DNA of 20,784 nucleotides from Clostridia bacterium (GCA_900753295.1 CAADYQ010000152.1:1-20784); one strand, 5' to 3'. Positions 6,607 through 15,605 are shown, counted from the first letter of the stretch. Numbers and translations: made by a program. Notes: generated by a model from the sequence alone, not told the origin.

Positions 6607-7350
6607 ATGCCGCGCTTTTTTATCTCACCTGATGATGTCAAAGGCAACAGAATAGTTCTTACTGGAGATGACGCGCTGCATGCTTCACGCTCTCTCAGAA
6701 TGCGTCCGGGGGAAAAGTTGACGGTGTGCGACGGCATGGGGACCGACTATCTCTGCCGCACGGAAAATTTTTCATCAAACGATGTTACGCTTTGCGTTGA
6801 GCGCAGCGAGCCGAGCCGCGGGGAGCCTCCGTACGCGATCACAGTCTATCAGGCGCTTGTGAAGGGCGATAAATTCGATACTGTCGTGCAGAAATCCGTT
6901 GAATGCGGCGCTGCCCGTATCATTCCGTTTTACAGCCGTAACTGCGTTGTAAAGCCGTCTGACGGTGAAGAGCATCGCCGGGAAAGGCGCGAAAGGATAG
7001 CCGCTTCGGCTGCGATGCAGTCGGGAAGAGGACGGATACCGACGGTAGGTGAGTGCATCGATTTTGACACTATGCTATCAGACGCCGCCTCGCGCGGTCC
7101 CGTGCTGTTCTGCTACGAGGGTGAAGGAACGCGCCCTGTACGCGAGTTGCTTTCTGCGCTTGCGGCAAGCCGGGATACCTTTGACGGCATCTCGGTAGTG
7201 GTGGGTCCGGAAGGCGGATTTACTGCCGATGAGGCGGAACGCGCGATTCGTGCAGGGCATCTTATGGCGGGTTTGGGACCGCGTATACTGCGCACCGAAA
7301 CTGCCGCGGGGTTCGCATTGGCATGTATATATTTCGCATTTGAAGAATGA
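6607..7350 (+). CDS. rsmE: 16S rRNA m3U1498 methyltransferase
   Basis: 247 residues, the normal length for RsmE, a SPOUT-class enzyme. It methylates N3 of U1498 in 16S rRNA in the assembled 30S subunit using SAM. The N-terminal PUA-like part starts with the family's MPRFF and has LTGDDALHASRSLRMRPG. The C-terminal trefoil-knot SAM site shows VVGPEGGFTADEAE and LGPRILRTETAAGFAL. The mid-protein helix usually read as AxEQSGR is here AAMQSGRGRIP. The SD AAGGAGA is about 7 nt before the ATG, and a consensus promoter precedes it. It is often next to prmA in Firmicutes but here stands alone as a monocistronic unit. Confidence 0.95.
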   Translation: MPRFFISPDDVKGNRIVLTGDDALHASRSLRMRPGEKLTVCDGMGTDYLCRTENFSSNDVTLCVERSEPSRGEPPYAITVYQALVKGDKFDTVVQKSVECGAARIIPFYSRNCVVKPSDGEEHRRERRERIAASAAMQSGRGRIPTVGECIDFDTMLSDAASRGPVLFCYEGEGTRPVRELLSALAASRDTFDGISVVVGPEGGFTADEAERAIRAGHLMAGLGPRILRTETAAGFALACIYFAFEE

Positions 7351-7398
7351 AAGAGGCGCTCAAGGGAAATAATTGAAGCGTTTCGGATAATATTCACA

Positions 7399-7432
7399 AA
7401 AAAAATCGCATTTTTTTGAGAAAATCGATTTT
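7399..7432. other. AT-rich hairpins between rsmE and the PucR-type gene
   Basis: AAAAAAAT-CGC-ATTTTTTT (7399-7417) and the 12-bp palindrome AAAATCGATTTT (7421-7432) lie back to back. The first could act as a weak terminator for rsmE, although its stem has no GC core. The AT-rich tract could also serve as an UP-like element for the promoter starting at 7439. Confidence 0.3.
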
Positions 7433-7438
7433 TACCTA

Positions 7439-7467
7439 TTGAAAAATCACAATTTATGATATAAAAT
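7439..7467 (+). promoter_or_regulatory. Promoter of the PucR-ftsEX region
   Basis: TTGAAA (7439-7444), a 17-nt spacer and TAAAAT (7462-7467) match sigma-A promoters at 5 of 6 positions in each box. It is preceded by an A/T-rich tract. Transcription from near 7474 would give a leader of about 55 nt. Confidence 0.6.
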
Positions 7468-7528
7468 ATAGGTTAGATTTCACAAACGAATCGTCAAATT
7501 GAACAGATGAGAGGAACGGAAACAGACC

Positions 7529-8614
7529 ATGTCAAACAGATTATTTCAAAGTGTGATTCATCAAATGAAGGACACGGTAGACCGCACGATAGGCGTAATA
7601 GACGAGGCGAACAGCATAATCGCATGTTCTGAGCTTGTCAGAATAGGAGAATTTATGCCCGGACTGCGCGACGATCTGCTTTACTCGTCGGATATGATAT
7701 GCAAGGGCGGATATACCTACCGTCCCATAGGCACCAACATGAAGTCGGAATATACCGTCTTTGTTGAAGGCGAGGATAAGATGGCGGAGGTGCTCACCAA
7801 GATGCTGTCTGTGTCGCTGTCCAATATCAAGGAGCTGTACGACGAAAAGTACGACAAGGGTTCGTTTATCAAAAATATCATCCTTGACAATATCCTGCCG
7901 AGCGATATTTATATCAAGTCCAAGGAACTGCATTTCAATACCGAGGAATATCGCGTAGTGCTGCTTATCAAGTTCTACGGAAAAACCGATATGATGCCCT
8001 TTGAAATGCTTCAGAATATGTTCCCGGACAAGCCGCGCGATTATATAATCAGCGTTGGCGAGCGTGACATCGTTCTCGTCAAGGAGGTCAAGCCCAATAC
8101 CGAGATGCGCGAGGTCGAAAAGATCGCGGTCAAGATCGCCGATACGCTCAGCACAGAGTTCTTCTCCAAGGTATCCATCGGTATCTCCACGATAGTGGAC
8201 AACATCAAGGATCTCGCAAGAGCATACAAGGAAGCGCAGATCGCCATCGAAGTCGGAAGAGTTTTTGAGTCCGAAAAGAATATTATCTGTTACGACAATC
8301 TCGGTATCGGAAGACTGATATATCAGCTTCCCACAACGCTTTGCGAGATGTTCCTCCAGGAGGTCTTCAAGAAGGGAAGCCTTGAGCTTCTTGACCGCGA
8401 GACGCTTATGACGATACAGTGCTTCTTTGAAAACAACCTCAATGTTTCCGAAACGTCGCGCAAGCTGTTCGTTCACCGCAATACGTTGGTCTACAGACTG
8501 GAAAAGATACGCAAGGTCACGGGGCTCGACCTTCGTGAGTTCGAACACGCGATAACCTTTAAGGTCGCGCTTATGGTCAAGCAGTATCTCAACTCCAAGC
8601 CCGCAAAATACTGA
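7529..8614 (+). CDS. PucR/CdaR-type helix-turn-helix regulator
   Basis: 361 residues. The N-terminal 100 or so are of unclear fold (a possible small sensory domain around the stretch with CKGGYTYRPIG). Residues about 115-255 look like the GGDEF-like domain of CdaR/PucR regulators (FIKNIILDNILPSDIYIKS, VSIGISTIVDNIKDLARAYK). The last 70 residues carry the PucR C-terminal HTH (FFENNLNVSETSRKLFVHRN and TLVYRLEKIRKVTGLDLR). It is a likely DNA-binding transcription factor responding to an unidentified signal. The SD (GAGAGGA) is about 13 nt from the ATG, which is long. ftsE starts 33 bp after its stop, so it may be cotranscribed with, and perhaps control, the division genes. Confidence 0.8.
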   Translation: MSNRLFQSVIHQMKDTVDRTIGVIDEANSIIACSELVRIGEFMPGLRDDLLYSSDMICKGGYTYRPIGTNMKSEYTVFVEGEDKMAEVLTKMLSVSLSNIKELYDEKYDKGSFIKNIILDNILPSDIYIKSKELHFNTEEYRVVLLIKFYGKTDMMPFEMLQNMFPDKPRDYIISVGERDIVLVKEVKPNTEMREVEKIAVKIADTLSTEFFSKVSIGISTIVDNIKDLARAYKEAQIAIEVGRVFESEKNIICYDNLGIGRLIYQLPTTLCEMFLQEVFKKGSLELLDRETLMTIQCFFENNLNVSETSRKLFVHRNTLVYRLEKIRKVTGLDLREFEHAITFKVALMVKQYLNSKPAKY

Positions 8615-8647
8615 TATCCGGAGCCTTTCGGAGCTGATTTTAGTCAG

Positions 8648-9340
8648 ATGATTGAATTTAAGAATGTTGTCAAGGAATACGCCGATGTCACCGCGCTGGG
8701 CGGCGTATCCTTTACGGTGAACGACGGTGAGTTTGTATTTATTGTCGGACATTCCGGCGCGGGAAAGACCACTGTCACGCGTGTGCTCCTGCGTCAGGAA
8801 AAGGTAACGTCGGGACAGATACTTGTTGACGGTATAGATATCACCAAGCTCCCCGAGCGCGCCATACCGTATTACAGGCGTAAGATCGGAATGGTATTTC
8901 AGGATTTCCGGCTGTTCCAGGACAAGACCGCCTATGAGAATGTGGCGTTTGCCATGCACGTTGTCGGTACGCCGGCAAGCGAGATACGGCGTCGCGTACC
9001 GGCGTTGCTCAGGATCGTGAATATGGATGCCAAGTCCAATCACCTGCCCGGTGAGCTTTCGGGCGGCGAGCAGCAGAGGATAGCTCTTGCGCGCGCGATC
9101 GCCAACAACCCGGATATAATCGTTGCCGATGAACCTACGGGTAACGTTGACCCCAAAATGAGTCTCGATATAATGCATATGCTTCTGCGCATCAACCGCA
9201 AGCTCGGAAAGACGGTCGTGGTTGTTACGCATGAGCAGAACCTTGTCGATACCCTCGGTCAGCGTGTTATAAATATTTCACACGGTCATGTTATCGGCGA
9301 CAGATCAGCCGACCCATCATCGCCTGCGACGGATGGCTGA
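8648..9340 (+). CDS. ftsE: Cell-division ABC ATPase FtsE
   Basis: 230 residues. Walker A is GHSGAGKTT (from about residue 34), Q-loop Q85 (VFQDFRLF), ABC signature LSGGEQQR (about 137-144), Walker B IIVADE (157-162) and H-loop H195 (VVTHEQ). The opening MIEFKNVVKEY and VFQDFRLFQDKTAYENVA are characteristic of FtsE. With FtsX it forms a type VII ABC system that uses ATP to switch on peptidoglycan hydrolases at the division site. The C-terminal tail (DRSADPSSPATDG) is a short unconserved extension. No strong SD is seen (GGAGC about 13 nt upstream). ftsX follows after 61 bp. Confidence 0.95.
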   Translation: MIEFKNVVKEYADVTALGGVSFTVNDGEFVFIVGHSGAGKTTVTRVLLRQEKVTSGQILVDGIDITKLPERAIPYYRRKIGMVFQDFRLFQDKTAYENVAFAMHVVGTPASEIRRRVPALLRIVNMDAKSNHLPGELSGGEQQRIALARAIANNPDIIVADEPTGNVDPKMSLDIMHMLLRINRKLGKTVVVVTHEQNLVDTLGQRVINISHGHVIGDRSADPSSPATDG

Positions 9341-9401
9341 CGCGGCGCTGCCGTAGGTAAGTTCCCGCCAAAGACGAAGAAAGGCGTTTTACAATTATCT
9401 A

Positions 9402-10373
9402 ATGAAAGACGAAAAAAAAATATCCGCAACGTCCGGCGCCGATGCATCCAAGGCAATAAAACGCGAGCGTGCCGACGGACGCGGAGTGTATAATCCGTTT
9501 TATTTTATATGGCTTGCGCTCCAGAGCATGTGGCGCAACCGTATAATGACGGTCGCATCCGTGCTGGTGCTGACATCATGTCTGACGCTACTCGGATGCT
9601 TCGGCTTGCTTTTCAAAAATCTGAATTTCAACCTTACGCGGTTGCGTATGCTCAACGAGATGGTCGTTTTTGTCGACTACGACATGAGCGGCGATGACGT
9701 GAACCGCGTTTATAATCGTATAAAAGAGCTTGACAATGTAAAAAGCGTTGATTTTATATCCAAGGCGGATGCGCTTGAGGATATGAAAAAAACATATTCC
9801 GATTATCCGGAGCTGTTTGAACGCCTTGAAGAAAACGGCGACAACCCACTGCCCGACTCGTTCGTTGTGACGTATAACGACAACGAAGGCGCGAGCGCAC
9901 TCGAATTTGAGCTTCATTCGATCGACGGTGTGACAAAGGTGAATAACCGCCTTGAGCTTGCCAATGAGGTCGAAGGACTCAAAAACGGTATATCGTTCGT
10001 TTTCCTGTGGTTTTTCATTCTGCTTCTGATGGTCAGCCTCTTCGTTATCTTCAACACAGTTAAGCTTGCAGTGCATTCGCGCCGCGCCGAGATAGATATC
10101 ATGCGGTATATCGGCGGTACAAAAGCCTTTATCGTTGCGCCTTTTCTGATCGAAGGCGTGATGATCGGTCTTTTTTCCGCTGTCGCGAGCTATCTTATCA
10201 GTAAGGGCATATATCGCTATGCTATCGGCAGCGCTGCGGGAAAGCTGCAGATGATCGAATTTGTTCCGTTCGGAGATATCAGACTCATTCTGATACTCGG
10301 ATTTATCGCCATCGGTGTTCTGACAGGTATTTCAGCGAGCGTTTTGTCGCTCAGACGGAATCTGCAAAAGTAA
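9402..10373 (+). CDS. ftsX: Cell-division ABC permease FtsX
   Basis: 323 residues with four membrane spans: about 46-70, 197-222, 245-268 and 292-316. A 120-residue extracytoplasmic loop between spans 1 and 2 is the part that contacts the hydrolase partner. Family motifs include LQSMWRNRIMTVASV before span 1 and NTVKLAVHSRRAEIDIMRYI after span 2. The N-terminus has about 25 extra charged residues before the usual start of the fold. The SD is poor: AAAGG lies about 17 nt from the ATG. The next in-frame ATG (9529) would cut into the first amphipathic helix and is unlikely. It is encoded between ftsE and the M23 hydrolase gene, as expected for a functional unit. Confidence 0.93.
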   Translation: MKDEKKISATSGADASKAIKRERADGRGVYNPFYFIWLALQSMWRNRIMTVASVLVLTSCLTLLGCFGLLFKNLNFNLTRLRMLNEMVVFVDYDMSGDDVNRVYNRIKELDNVKSVDFISKADALEDMKKTYSDYPELFERLEENGDNPLPDSFVVTYNDNEGASALEFELHSIDGVTKVNNRLELANEVEGLKNGISFVFLWFFILLLMVSLFVIFNTVKLAVHSRRAEIDIMRYIGGTKAFIVAPFLIEGVMIGLFSAVASYLISKGIYRYAIGSAAGKLQMIEFVPFGDIRLILILGFIAIGVLTGISASVLSLRRNLQK

Positions 10374-10442
10374 AAATTCCGTTGCCTTAATGCCGCATTG
10401 CTTTGTATGGCGTGCGGTGCGAAACAGAAAGGTCCAAGAAAA

Positions 10443-11783
10443 ATGTTCAAAACAAAAAAGTCAGATGAGGCAATTGCACCGAAGCGTATCGCGTGGCGAT
10501 TGATAGCACTGCTCGTAGCGGTATCGGCAATGCTTGTCACGATGCCGTTTGCCGTTCCCGCCAAGGATGTAACATACGATGATGTAAAGAACTCGGAGAG
10601 CGAAGTACTTCTCAAGCGCCTTAATGAGCTCACCTCGGCGAGTAACGAGCTTTCGACAAAAATCAACGATGCCGAAAAGTCAAAAGCTGATGCACTTGCG
10701 TGCAAAGAGCTTTATGACAGCATGCATTATATCTACACCGAACAGCTCGATCTTCTTATGTCGCAGCGTACCGCTCTTGAGGAGGAGCTGGAAAACTGCC
10801 GCAAGGAGGCGGAGACTCTTGAGGCGGAGTACGAACAGAGCTATGAGAATTTCCGCGGGCTCCTGCGTATGACCTACGAGGAAGGCTCCGCAAGCTACAT
10901 TGCCATATTGCTCGGCGCAGAGGACCTCGGCGACCTTCTGGCGCGCATAGAGCGTGTTTCTGGCATGATAGGCTACAACACGCGTCTTATGAAGCGCGTG
11001 GACGATGCTCGCGTTGAGTTGGACGAAAAGAAAGCGGAGATCGAGGCGAGCCGCGCCAAGGTCGATGAGGCTGCGGCAAAGGTAAACGCCAAGGAAGCGG
11101 AGCTTGAAGAGCTTGATGACAAAAACGCCGCACTTCTTGTCGAGCTTGAGGCGCGTATAAAAGAAGATAAGGCAGCCGCCGATAAGCTCAAGGAAGAGCA
11201 GGAGGCAGCCAATAAGGAATTTGACGACCTTGTGGCGAGGATGATCGCCGAAGAGGAAGAAAGACAGCGCCAGATAGAGGAAGAGCTTCGTCGTCAGGAG
11301 CTTGAGGAGGAACGCCGCCGGCAGCTTGAGGCTGAAAAAGAGCTTCAGGATGCACTGGAGCGCGAAAACAATAATTCCGAGTATATCTGGCCGCTGCCGA
11401 CGCAGTACAACCGTATCACATCGTGGTTCAACGAGGATCGTAACCTGACCGAGATCGGATATAAGGATACACATGGCGGTATGGATATCGCGGCGCCCAA
11501 CAAGACGCCCATATACGCCGTTAAGACCGGACGTGTCATACTTGCCGGCGTCGTATCCGGCTATGGAAACTGTGTAATGATAGATCACGGCAATAATGTC
11601 GTTTCTATTTACGGTCATGCCTCGCGGCTTATGGTCAAAAAAGGCGATATAGTGACAAAAGGACAGACGATAGCGCTCGTCGGTCTTACCGGAATAACAA
11701 CGGGCTATCATCTTCATATCGAATTCCGCAAGAACGGCAGACGTGTCGAACCGCTTGACTACATATCAATTCCCAAGAGTTGA
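10443..11783 (+). CDS. Coiled-coil M23 peptidase (FtsEX-linked murein hydrolase)
   Basis: 446 residues from ATG 10443, preferred over in-frame TTG 10398 and ATG 10407 because AGAAAGG lies 10 nt upstream. The signal peptide spans about residues 15-40 (LIALLVAVSAMLVTMPFAVPA). Residues about 50-305 form long Glu/Lys/Arg-rich coiled coils (LEELDDKNAALLVELEARIK, RRQELEEERRRQLEAEKEL). The last 130 residues form an M23/LytM domain with the zinc ligands intact: HGGMD (about H344 and D348) and HLH (about 423-425). By position and layout it is the FtsEX-activated partner, comparable to EnvC, CwlO or PcsB. Unlike EnvC it keeps its metal site, so it should itself cut peptide cross-links. ctpA starts 26 bp later. 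Confidence 0.9.
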   Translation: MFKTKKSDEAIAPKRIAWRLIALLVAVSAMLVTMPFAVPAKDVTYDDVKNSESEVLLKRLNELTSASNELSTKINDAEKSKADALACKELYDSMHYIYTEQLDLLMSQRTALEEELENCRKEAETLEAEYEQSYENFRGLLRMTYEEGSASYIAILLGAEDLGDLLARIERVSGMIGYNTRLMKRVDDARVELDEKKAEIEASRAKVDEAAAKVNAKEAELEELDDKNAALLVELEARIKEDKAAADKLKEEQEAANKEFDDLVARMIAEEEERQRQIEEELRRQELEEERRRQLEAEKELQDALERENNNSEYIWPLPTQYNRITSWFNEDRNLTEIGYKDTHGGMDIAAPNKTPIYAVKTGRVILAGVVSGYGNCVMIDHGNNVVSIYGHASRLMVKKGDIVTKGQTIALVGLTGITTGYHLHIEFRKNGRRVEPLDYISIPKS

Positions 11784-11809
11784 TCATTCAAATTCGGAAA
11801 GGTTGAAAA

Positions 11810-13120
11810 ATGTCAAAGAAGATATCCGTATCGGTTCTTGTTTTTACTCTGCTGGCTGCGATCCTGCTTTCGTTTATGGGAGCGTACGCCGTTTCTTCGG
11901 CAATGTACAGGCAAAGGCTTGTCGATATTGAGCAGAATTATTCAAAAGCCAACGATTCAAAATTTGAAAAGATCCTTGAGCTGTTATCAACAAACGCGCT
12001 TTTTTCGATAGATGACGATTCGGATTTTTCCGGACTCATGGATTGGTTCGTAAAGGAAGCCGGCGATAAGTACGCGCGCTATTACTCCCCGGAGGAATTT
12101 GCAGCCATGAACTCGGATAACGAAGGCAAAGGCGTCGGTATCGGAGTTATGGTCATTGAAAATTCGGCGGAAAAGGCAATAGAGATAACGAGCATCATGC
12201 CGGAGTCGGCGGCTCTTGAAGCGGGACTTCAGCCTGGCGATCTTATCGTTTATGTCATTGAGAACGGCGCAAAAACCTCCGTTGCGGAGCTGGGCTTTGA
12301 GGGCGCTCTCAAGCGTCTGCAGGGCGATGAAGGGACAACGGCAGAGTTTGTGGTAAAACGCGACGGCGAAGAGATGAACTTCAGTATACTGCGCCGCAAG
12401 TACGAGTCCTTGTCTGTACTGCATCACGTAAATGCGGTCGATCCGCGCGTCGGAGTGGTGAAGATCATAGGTTTTGATCTTACAACACCGCACCAGTTTG
12501 CAAACGCGCTTGATTCGCTGATAAGCTCGGGGTGTGAATATTTTGTATTCGATGTCCGCTATAACGGTGGCGGCGACCTTGCCTCTATCACTGCGGTCCT
12601 CAGCTATATGCTGAACGAGGGCGATATCGTTATCCGTACTGCAGGACGCGATGAGACTAAAAAGTACGCAACAAAGGTCGGCGTTGTCAATTATGCGGCT
12701 GAATCGGCGTATTCGGCATGCAACGTCACGAAAAGCGATATTGCCAAATACCGCTCAAAGGTAATGGGAAAGTGCGTGGTCCTTGCCAACGGAAGCACCG
12801 CCAGCGCCGCAGAGTTGTTTACGTCCGCTCTCAAGGATTACGGAATAGCCAAGGTCGTGGGTACCGTCACATACGGAAAGGGAACTATGCAGAGCGTTTA
12901 TGATCTTTCCGCATTCGGATATGACGGCGGTCTTAAAATGACAACGCGTATGTATTACCCTCCGCTCTCCGAAGGATATGACGGTGTGGGAATAATCCCC
13001 GATGTTACGGTAGAGCTTGACGAATCACTCAAAAATAAAAACATCTACGCTATCACAGACGCCGAGGACAATCAGATGAATGCGGCGCTTGCGGCTATCG
13101 GCATAACTCCGGCAGCATAA
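11810..13120 (+). CDS. S41 C-terminal processing peptidase (CtpA/CtpB-like)
   Basis: 436 residues. An N-terminal membrane anchor or signal is at about 7-32. A PDZ domain follows (about 105-195; GVGIGVMV, AALEAGLQPGDLIVYV), then the S41 protease domain. The catalytic pair is read as S332 in GSTASAAE and K357 in TYGKGTMQ, with Q361. The 25-residue Ser-Lys spacing agrees with known Ctp enzymes. It acts outside the membrane on C-termini of envelope proteins. The SD GGAAAGG is about 7 nt from the ATG. Being last in the ftsEX-hydrolase group, it may process or degrade the hydrolase, as Prc does in other bacteria with other hydrolases; here that is inference. Confidence 0.92.
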   Translation: MSKKISVSVLVFTLLAAILLSFMGAYAVSSAMYRQRLVDIEQNYSKANDSKFEKILELLSTNALFSIDDDSDFSGLMDWFVKEAGDKYARYYSPEEFAAMNSDNEGKGVGIGVMVIENSAEKAIEITSIMPESAALEAGLQPGDLIVYVIENGAKTSVAELGFEGALKRLQGDEGTTAEFVVKRDGEEMNFSILRRKYESLSVLHHVNAVDPRVGVVKIIGFDLTTPHQFANALDSLISSGCEYFVFDVRYNGGGDLASITAVLSYMLNEGDIVIRTAGRDETKKYATKVGVVNYAAESAYSACNVTKSDIAKYRSKVMGKCVVLANGSTASAAELFTSALKDYGIAKVVGTVTYGKGTMQSVYDLSAFGYDGGLKMTTRMYYPPLSEGYDGVGIIPDVTVELDESLKNKNIYAITDAEDNQMNAALAAIGITPAA

Positions 13121-13158
13121 ATTCAGTCTTAAAAACAGCATATACAAGGAGAAGCAAA

Positions 13159-13653
13159 ATGTCCAAGGAACAGAAGCTCACATTCACACAACAGGGCTAC
13201 AATGAAATGGTAGCCGAACTCGATTATCTGAAAAATGTACGCCGTGCAGAGGTCGTGCACGAAATAGAGGTTGCTCGTTCATTCGGAGACCTTTCCGAAA
13301 ACGCCGAGTACGATGAAGCAAGGACCGAGCAGGCGAAGGTCGAGGCGAGAATAAAAGAGCTTGAAGGCAAGATCAACAACGCCGTCATTATCGATGAATC
13401 CAAGATCGACTTTTCGGTCATAAGCGTAGGCTCCACGGTAAAGGGCTACAACATTACCGATGAAGAGGACTTTGAATACAGCCTTGTCGGTTCCAACGAG
13501 ACCGATCCCATGAGCGGCAAGATATCCGATCTTGCTCCCATCGGTAAGGCGCTCATCGGTAAACGCGCAGGCGATACGGTCACGGTTGAAACTCCCGGCG
13601 GGGAGATAAAGCTCCGCATCGACGAAGTGTCCAGAACAAAGTCGCACGACTGA
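13159..13653 (+). CDS. greA: Transcription elongation factor GreA
   Basis: 164 residues, near the usual 158-160. The N-terminal coiled coil carries the tip acidic region (DLSENAEYDEARTEQ) that reaches into the RNA polymerase secondary channel to promote cleavage of backtracked transcripts. The C-terminal FKBP-like domain has the family end (PIGKALIGKRAGDTVTVETP). The SD AAGGAGA is about 6 nt upstream. It stands 38 bp after ctpA without a terminator between them. It is followed 41 bp later by lysS, a common pairing in Clostridia. Confidence 0.95.
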   Translation: MSKEQKLTFTQQGYNEMVAELDYLKNVRRAEVVHEIEVARSFGDLSENAEYDEARTEQAKVEARIKELEGKINNAVIIDESKIDFSVISVGSTVKGYNITDEEDFEYSLVGSNETDPMSGKISDLAPIGKALIGKRAGDTVTVETPGGEIKLRIDEVSRTKSHD

Positions 13654-13694
13654 CGGCTGACGATCGTCACGATCTACTGAAAGGAATATTTACA

Positions 13695-15605
13695 ATGGCT
13701 GACAATCAGAACGCAAACAGTGAAGTTGTCGTGCGCCGTCAGAAGCTCGAAGAGCTTCGCGCCGAGGGACACGACCCGTTTGCAATAACAAAATATGACC
13801 GCACGCATCATTCCTCCGATGTCAAGGATAATTTCGATTCGCTTGAAGGCAAGGAAGTCTCGGTGGCAGGGCGACTCATGTCCAAGCGTATCATGGGCAA
13901 GGCTTCGTTCTGCCATGTGCAGGATCTCATGGGCACGATACAGGTATACGTTGCACGTGATAACGTCGGTGAGGATGAGTATCGCGGCTTCAAGAAGCTC
14001 GATATCGGTGATATCGTAGGTGTAAAGGGCACCGTATTCAAGACGAAAACCGGTGAGATATCGATACACGCAACCGATGTCATGCTTCTTTCAAAGAGTC
14101 TTCAGACTCTTCCCGAAAAGTTCCACGGTCTTACCAACACGGATATGCGCTATCGCCAGAGATACGTTGACCTTATCATGAACCCGGAATCCAAGGACAC
14201 ACTTATCAAGCGTTCGAAGATAATCAGCGCTGTGAGAAGATACCTTGATTCCGAGGGCTTCCTTGAAGTCGAAACGCCTATGCTCGTTTCCAACGCCGGC
14301 GGAGCGTCCGCACGTCCGTTTGAGACTCACTTCAATGCGCTGGATGAGGATCTCAAGCTCAGGATATCGCTTGAGCTGTACCTCAAGCGCCTTATTGTCG
14401 GCGGTCTTGAAAAGGTATATGAGATCGGCAGAGTGTTCCGCAACGAGGGTATAGATACACGTCATAATCCCGAATTCACCCTCATGGAGCTTTATCAGGC
14501 GTATACCGACTATCACGGTATGATGGATCTGACCGAAAAGCTTTACCGTCATGTGGCAAAGGAAGTGCTCGGTACTACCGTTATTACGTATAATGGAATA
14601 GAAATGGATCTTGGCAAGCCTTTTGAGCGGATAACGATGCTTGATGCCGTAAAGAAATATTCCGGCGTCGATTTCAATGAGATACATTCCGACGACGAAG
14701 CGAAAGCTGTTGCAAAGGAAAAGGGAATTGCATTTGAAGCGCGCCACAAGAAGGGCGACATTCTCAATCTTTTCTTTGAAGAGTATGCCGAGGAGCATAT
14801 GATACAGCCGACATTCGTAATGGATCATCCCGTGGAGATATCTCCGCTTACAAAGAAGAAGCCCGAAGATCCCGCATATGTTGAGAGATTCGAGTTCTTT
14901 ATGAACGGCTGGGAGATGGCAAATGCATATTCAGAGCTTAATGACCCGATCGACCAGCGCGAGCGCTTCCGCGCGCAGGAAGAACTTCTCGCGCAGGGCG
15001 ATGAAGAAGCCAACCACACCGATGAGGATTTCCTCAACGCGCTTGAAATAGGTATGCCTCCCACAGGCGGTATCGGATTCGGCATCGACCGTATGTGCAT
15101 GCTCATGACGAATTCGTCCGCGATAAGAGACGTTCTCCTGTTCCCGACGCTTAAGTCTGTCGGCGGTGAAAAGAAGCCGGAGAAAGCAGCCGAGACCGTT
15201 GTTGCCGCACCTGCGGCGGAGGAAAAGATCGATTTTTCCAATGTAAAGATCGAGCCGCTTTTTGCCGACAGCGTAGATTTTGAAACCTTCTCGCGTTCTG
15301 ATTTCCGCGCAGTCAAGGTGCTTGCGTGCGAGGCGGTGCCGAAGTCCAAGAAGCTGCTCAAATTCACACTTGACGACGGTACGGGAAAAGAACGCACGAT
15401 CCTTTCCGGTATTCATGCTTACTACGAGCCGGAAGAGCTTGTGGGAAAGACGTGCATTGCGATAGTAAACCTTCCGCCGCGTCCTATGATGGGAATAGAG
15501 TCGTGCGGAATGCTGATATCGGCTGTTCATCACGAGGGCGATGATGAAAAGCTTCATTTGCTGATGGTCGATCCTCACATTCCCGCCGGAGCGAAGCTCT
15601 ATTGA
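13695..15605 (+). CDS. lysS: Class II lysyl-tRNA synthetase with C-terminal tRNA-binding domain
   Basis: 636 residues against about 495 for an ordinary LysS. Residues 1-500 are the normal enzyme: an N-terminal OB anticodon-binding fold (about 50-150), motif 2 (FRNEGIDTRHNPEFTLMEL) and motif 3 (GMPPTGGIGFGIDRM). An Ala/Glu/Lys-rich linker (about 500-525) leads to a second OB-fold domain of about 110 residues. That domain resembles the MetRS C-terminal/Trbp111 domain (SRSDFRAVKVLACEAVPKSK, VNLPPRPMMGIESCGML). Such domains bind the tRNA elbow non-specifically and raise affinity. Its SD, GAAAGGA, is about 8 nt upstream. The frame is continuous, so the fusion is real and not an artefact of two genes. 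Confidence 0.95.
   Translation: MADNQNANSEVVVRRQKLEELRAEGHDPFAITKYDRTHHSSDVKDNFDSLEGKEVSVAGRLMSKRIMGKASFCHVQDLMGTIQVYVARDNVGEDEYRGFKKLDIGDIVGVKGTVFKTKTGEISIHATDVMLLSKSLQTLPEKFHGLTNTDMRYRQRYVDLIMNPESKDTLIKRSKIISAVRRYLDSEGFLEVETPMLVSNAGGASARPFETHFNALDEDLKLRISLELYLKRLIVGGLEKVYEIGRVFRNEGIDTRHNPEFTLMELYQAYTDYHGMMDLTEKLYRHVAKEVLGTTVITYNGIEMDLGKPFERITMLDAVKKYSGVDFNEIHSDDEAKAVAKEKGIAFEARHKKGDILNLFFEEYAEEHMIQPTFVMDHPVEISPLTKKKPEDPAYVERFEFFMNGWEMANAYSELNDPIDQRERFRAQEELLAQGDEEANHTDEDFLNALEIGMPPTGGIGFGIDRMCMLMTNSSAIRDVLLFPTLKSVGGEKKPEKAAETVVAAPAAEEKIDFSNVKIEPLFADSVDFETFSRSDFRAVKVLACEAVPKSKKLLKFTLDDGTGKERTILSGIHAYYEPEELVGKTCIAIVNLPPRPMMGIESCGMLISAVHHEGDDEKLHLLMVDPHIPAGAKLY

Noticed and set aside
7541..9232. 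A 563-codon open frame on the minus strand
   Set aside because: It lies antisense across the PucR-type gene and ftsE, which have clear domains and motifs. Its translation has no recognisable domain. It reflects codon bias of the real genes.
10680..11717. A 345-codon minus-strand frame
   Set aside because: Antisense shadow of the coiled-coil M23 gene; the Glu/Lys-rich repeats give long open frames on the other strand.
13654..13694. Palindrome GACGATCGTC between greA and lysS as a terminator or operator
   Set aside because: It is only 10 bp, has no loop and no T run, and it lies in a 41-bp gap between genes commonly cotranscribed; it is most likely chance.
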